The position numbers were made by a program, and so were the translations under genes. This document shows positions 4,111 to 6,917 of a stretch of 6,917 nucleotides of DNA, in pieces (positions within the stretch are counted from its first letter, which is position 1; every line of letters begins with the position of its first letter). Under the pieces are notes generated by a model. That model was not told the origin of the DNA. It saw nothing but the letters and a program-made list of their open reading frames with translations, and did not search any database. Origin of the DNA: JAWLDB01 sp041686915 (GTDB taxonomy: Bacteria; Bacillota; UBA994; UBA5500). The stretch lies in the NCBI GenBank assembly GCA_041686915.1, contig JAWLDB010000147.1, positions 1 to 6,917 on the forward strand, written 5' to 3'.

Positions 4111-5295
4111 ATGAATGAGATGTTTTTTGGTCCACGGCAAGCCACTCTCCGCCGCGTTACCCAGCAGCGCTTGCTAAGCGAGTTTGCTCAGTGGGGCTAT
4201 GATGAGATCAGCACATCACTGCTTCAACAACTGGACCCTGCACAGCTGACGGACCGGCAGTGGGAACGAGCCTGTAAGTGGTTTGGCCATGCAGGCAGAA
4301 TACATGCGCTGCGTACAGACATGACTCTAAGCATCCTGCAGGCTCTGATCAAACAACCCGCAGATAACTTTCCCGAGCGGGTTTGCTATGTGGGCAGCGT
4401 GGTTCGGCAGGCATCTGCCGCTGATAGCGCGCCTTCTGAAATCCTGCAGGCTGGGGTCGAACTGATGGGATATGGGGGTGTGTGGGCGGACGCAGAAGTA
4501 CTGGCGCTCGCTGCCCGTAGTCTAGAGTCTTTAGGGGTCTCAGGTCTCCGGATTGGAATAGGTCAGGCAAGCTTCCAACGAGGGCTGTTTTCAGAGCTAC
4601 AGTTGCCTGCTTCCGCGGCAACCGTTCTGCAGCAGGCGCTTGCAGCTCGCGATTTAGTCTCCTATCGCGATATAGCCTCTTCTTTTGATGGGAGCACAAG
4701 ACAGGCACTCGGCACCCTGCCTGATCTGTTGGGTGGCCCGGAGGTACTACAGCATGCCTCTAAGCTAGCCCAAGGTCTTGAGGTTACCAATGCCCTGCAG
4801 AACTTGCAGGATGTTTACAAGCTGCTAAGCAGCTACCATCTAGAGCACCTGGTCTACTTTGACCTCGGTATGGTGCGTGACTTTAGCTATTACAGCGGCA
4901 GCATTTTTGAGGCCTTTCTCCCGGGTTTGGGTCGGCCTGTATTGACAGGTGGACGGTATGACGAACTGCTGGAAGTGATCGGCGTCAACACACCAGCCAC
5001 TGGCTTTGCCATCAACCTGGACCTGGTAGTCAGCTCTCTTGGCTCCCCCGAGCAGCGAAACATCGCCAGTTACAGCCTGTTGGCATCATCCAGCCACGAG
5101 CTGCAGTGCTTCAAGCTGGCGGACACACTTCGGCAGAAAGGTCTGCTGGCAGCTGTGGATTATCGGCCCATCAGCATTGAGAACAAGGCGCTCTCTGCTC
5201 AGTCCCGCGGGTTCATTCCCGTTCTGGTTGATGAGGCAGGCTGTTGGCAACTATCAAAGGAGGGCGAGAAGCTATGCAAACTGGTAATAGACTGA
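4111..5295 (+). CDS. hisZ: ATP phosphoribosyltransferase regulatory subunit HisZ
   Basis: The product is 394 aa. HisZ is a catalytically inactive paralogue of histidyl-tRNA synthetase that joins short-form HisG to make the active, histidine-inhibited enzyme for the first step of histidine synthesis. Class II synthetase-like segments are visible: the N-terminal FFGPRQATLRRVTQQ (about 5-19), LRTDMTLSILQAL (67-79), a degenerate motif 2 around YVGSVVRQ...EILQAGVELMG (93-120), LVYFDLGMVRDFSYYSGSIFEAF (247-269, matching the histidine-binding region) and GGRYDELLEVIG.NTPATGFAINLD (280-304, motif 3-like). Residues about 318-394 form a remnant resembling the alpha/beta anticodon-binding domain, with LRQKGLLAAVDY and SRGFIPVLVDE. 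A true HisRS would have fuller motif 2 and anticodon domains. It is the first gene after the His T-box and overlaps hisG by 22 nt. Confidence 0.94.
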   Translation: MNEMFFGPRQATLRRVTQQRLLSEFAQWGYDEISTSLLQQLDPAQLTDRQWERACKWFGHAGRIHALRTDMTLSILQALIKQPADNFPERVCYVGSVVRQASAADSAPSEILQAGVELMGYGGVWADAEVLALAARSLESLGVSGLRIGIGQASFQRGLFSELQLPASAATVLQQALAARDLVSYRDIASSFDGSTRQALGTLPDLLGGPEVLQHASKLAQGLEVTNALQNLQDVYKLLSSYHLEHLVYFDLGMVRDFSYYSGSIFEAFLPGLGRPVLTGGRYDELLEVIGVNTPATGFAINLDLVVSSLGSPEQRNIASYSLLASSSHELQCFKLADTLRQKGLLAAVDYRPISIENKALSAQSRGFIPVLVDEAGCWQLSKEGEKLCKLVID

Positions 5296-5927
5296 CAATT
5301 GCTCTACCCAAAGGCCGGCTGCTCACAAAATGCCTTGAGCTATTACAGTCTGCCGGCATAGACACTGGGAATGTGAGTGAGGACTCGCGAAAACTAATCT
5401 TTTCATTAGCGGACAATGGGACCCGATTTGTCCTGATGCGGCCAACCGACGTACCGGTTTACGTTGAACAGGGAGCCGCCGACTTAGGTATCACCGGCAA
5501 GGATGTGCTGCTTGAATCGCGCCTCGATGTCTACGAACTGTTAGACCTGCGTTTTGGGGTCTGTCGCTTCGTCTTGGCGGCGCCTGCCGCCATGCAAGAC
5601 CCCGTAAGCTGGCCGGCTACTCCTCGAGTTGCCACCAAGTTCCCGCGCATCGCTGGCGACTACCTGCAGAACAGGTCGATCAGCGCCCGACTAATTAAGG
5701 TGCATGGAGCAACCGAACTGGCACCCAATGTGGGTATGGCAGACATGATTGTAGATATCGTTTCGACCGGTAAGACCCTGGCAGAAAACAACCTGGTTGT
5801 CTTGGACGAGATTATGCAAAGCAGCGCGCGCCTGATCGGCAACAGAGCAAGCTTGCCCTTGAAAAACGCACGCATTAAGCCGATATTGGCTGCACTTGAT
5901 GCACTGATAAATGGGAGGGAGAGGTAA
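5274..5927 (+). CDS. hisG: ATP phosphoribosyltransferase catalytic subunit, short form (HisG)
   Basis: The product is 217 aa, the length of the short HisG class, which lacks the C-terminal regulatory domain and needs HisZ. It condenses ATP with PRPP to phosphoribosyl-ATP, the committed step of histidine synthesis. Visible motifs are LTIALPKGRLL (7-17), GAADLGITGKDVLLE (67-81), RVATKFPRIAGDYL (118-131) and the PRPP-binding signature ATELAPNVGMADMIVDIVSTGKTL (146-169). ATG 5274 follows AAAGGAGGG (5256-5264) by 9 nt. The frame could open at TTG 5244, but that start is inside hisZ with no site. The 22-nt overlap with hisZ suggests coupled synthesis of the two subunits, which fits a complex with fixed stoichiometry. 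Confidence 0.96.
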   Translation: MQTGNRLTIALPKGRLLTKCLELLQSAGIDTGNVSEDSRKLIFSLADNGTRFVLMRPTDVPVYVEQGAADLGITGKDVLLESRLDVYELLDLRFGVCRFVLAAPAAMQDPVSWPATPRVATKFPRIAGDYLQNRSISARLIKVHGATELAPNVGMADMIVDIVSTGKTLAENNLVVLDEIMQSSARLIGNRASLPLKNARIKPILAALDALINGRER

Positions 5928-5930
5928 AAC

Positions 5931-6917
5931 ATGAAGCTATTCCTGGGCAGAGACTTTTTAGAGAAGCTACCAAAGAAACGGTTGAATGATCTTGACCAGT
6001 ATGAGCCGGCTTGCCGGGAGATTATCCAGGCAGTAAAGCTGGAGGGAGACAAGGCTGTGTTGCGTTATACAGCCAAGTTCGACCAAGTTGAACTGGGAAC
6101 AGAGCAGCTGCTGGTCAGCGTCGATGAGGTGCAAGCGGCCTATGCTAATGTGTCTGATGACTTTCTGCCGGCTCTACAGCAGGCGATATCTAACATCGAG
6201 GATTTCCATCGTCGTCAGCTGCGCAATTCCTGGATGGTGACACAGCAGGACGGCAGTATCCTGGGACAAAACTACTCTGCTATCGAAAGGGCAGGTATCT
6301 ACGTGCCTGGAGGCACAGCTCCTTACCCGTCTTCAGTGCTAATGAACGCCATTCCCGCCCGCATAGCAGGGGTGCAAGAGATAGTAATGACCACACCTCC
6401 AGGCCGTGATGGCAGGGTAAATCCCTACATTCTGGTGGCAGCTGACCAACTAGGCATCAAGAGCATTTATAAAGCCGGCGGGGTGCAGGCTATCGCTGCG
6501 CTTGCCTATGGCACAGAAAGCGTAACACCGGTAGACAAGATAGTAGGTCCGGGCAATAGCTATGTGACTGTCGCGAAGAAGCTGGTCTATGGGCAAGTGG
6601 ATATAGACATGATTGCCGGTCCTAGTGAGGTGATGGTGCTGGCAGACAGCTCCGCTAACCCTAAGTTTGTTGCAGCCGACTTGCTCTCCCAGGCGGAACA
6701 TGATACTGAAGCCTGCGCTGTTCTGGCCACAGATGACAAACGCCTGGCCGAAGCGGTACAGATTGAGGTATCCCGCCAATGGGCGACTTTGTCTCGCAAA
6801 GAGATTGCCTCAGCTGCTTTGGCCAAGAACGGCGCTATCGTCTTGGTAAAGGACATGGATGAGGGCATCCAAATCGTTAACCAGTACGCTGCAGAACACT
6901 TGGAACTGTTGGTTGAG
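5931..6917 (+). CDS. hisD: Histidinol dehydrogenase, N-terminal 329 residues (partial)
   Basis: The frame starts at ATG 5931 after GGGAGGGAGAGG (5913-5924), 3 nt past the hisG stop, and runs off the right edge with 329 codons of a protein usually near 430. HisD is a zinc enzyme that oxidises L-histidinol to L-histidine in two NAD-dependent steps. Visible motifs are ERAGIYVPGGTAPYPSSVLMNAIPA, the NAD region AGGVQAIAALAYGTESVTPVDKIVGPGN, DMIAGPSE, and SQAEHD with the zinc ligands Q254 and H257 (Q259 and H262 in E. coli). The catalytic pair E322-H323 lies in AAEHLELL (E326-H327 in E. coli). The remaining Asp and His zinc ligands lie beyond the window. It is the third gene of the his operon. No frameshift is seen. 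Confidence 0.97.
   Translation, partial: MKLFLGRDFLEKLPKKRLNDLDQYEPACREIIQAVKLEGDKAVLRYTAKFDQVELGTEQLLVSVDEVQAAYANVSDDFLPALQQAISNIEDFHRRQLRNSWMVTQQDGSILGQNYSAIERAGIYVPGGTAPYPSSVLMNAIPARIAGVQEIVMTTPPGRDGRVNPYILVAADQLGIKSIYKAGGVQAIAALAYGTESVTPVDKIVGPGNSYVTVAKKLVYGQVDIDMIAGPSEVMVLADSSANPKFVAADLLSQAEHDTEACAVLATDDKRLAEAVQIEVSRQWATLSRKEIASAALAKNGAIVLVKDMDEGIQIVNQYAAEHLELLVE

Overview
This is an ordinary stretch of chromosome from a Bacillota (Firmicutes) bacterium. The signs are a T-box riboswitch, strong purine-rich Shine-Dalgarno sites, GTG and TTG starts, a HisZ plus short-form HisG pair, and the nadD / LCP / rsfS / methyltransferase cluster. Base composition looks balanced, near half GC by eye. 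A clostridial, Peptococcaceae-like or Negativicutes-like host is plausible, but the sequence does not settle the genus. All genes lie on the + strand. I see no mobile element, CRISPR array, phage gene or obvious foreign segment.

Region 1 (1-2627) is a housekeeping cluster. It holds the 3' end of nadD (NAD synthesis), a LytR-CpsA-Psr (LCP) envelope glycopolymer ligase with a C-terminal LytR_C domain, rsfS (ribosomal silencing factor, best read from a TTG start) and a YqeM-like SAM-dependent methyltransferase whose start overlaps the end of rsfS. In Bacillus-type genomes yqeK lies between nadD and rsfS. Here the LCP gene occupies that place and yqeK is absent.

Region 2 (2628-2816) is a single tRNA-Ala(GGC) gene with its own near-perfect sigma-A promoter and a strong intrinsic terminator. 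The upstream operon has no U-tract terminator of its own, so it may read into the tRNA and end at the same site.

Region 3 (2817-3718) is a monocistronic M28-family metallopeptidase gene with a complete set of metal ligands and no signal peptide, closed by a 10-bp-stem terminator. Its short leader contains nested inverted repeats that could mask the Shine-Dalgarno site.

Region 4 (3719-6917) is the start of a histidine biosynthesis operon in the order hisZ-hisG-hisD. hisD runs off the window. The operon lies behind a consensus promoter and a T-box leader of about 290 nt. The leader can be read to tRNA-His by two independent features: a CAC specifier in the right structural place, and a UGGG T-box bulge whose variable G fits the C73 discriminator of bacterial tRNA-His. 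HisZ and short HisG together form the feedback-regulated ATP phosphoribosyltransferase of the first step. HisD carries out the last two steps.

I found no new biological system. The observations most worth checking are the His T-box reading, the possible RBS-masking leader of the peptidase, the missing yqeK, and the hairpin at the end of the methyltransferase gene.
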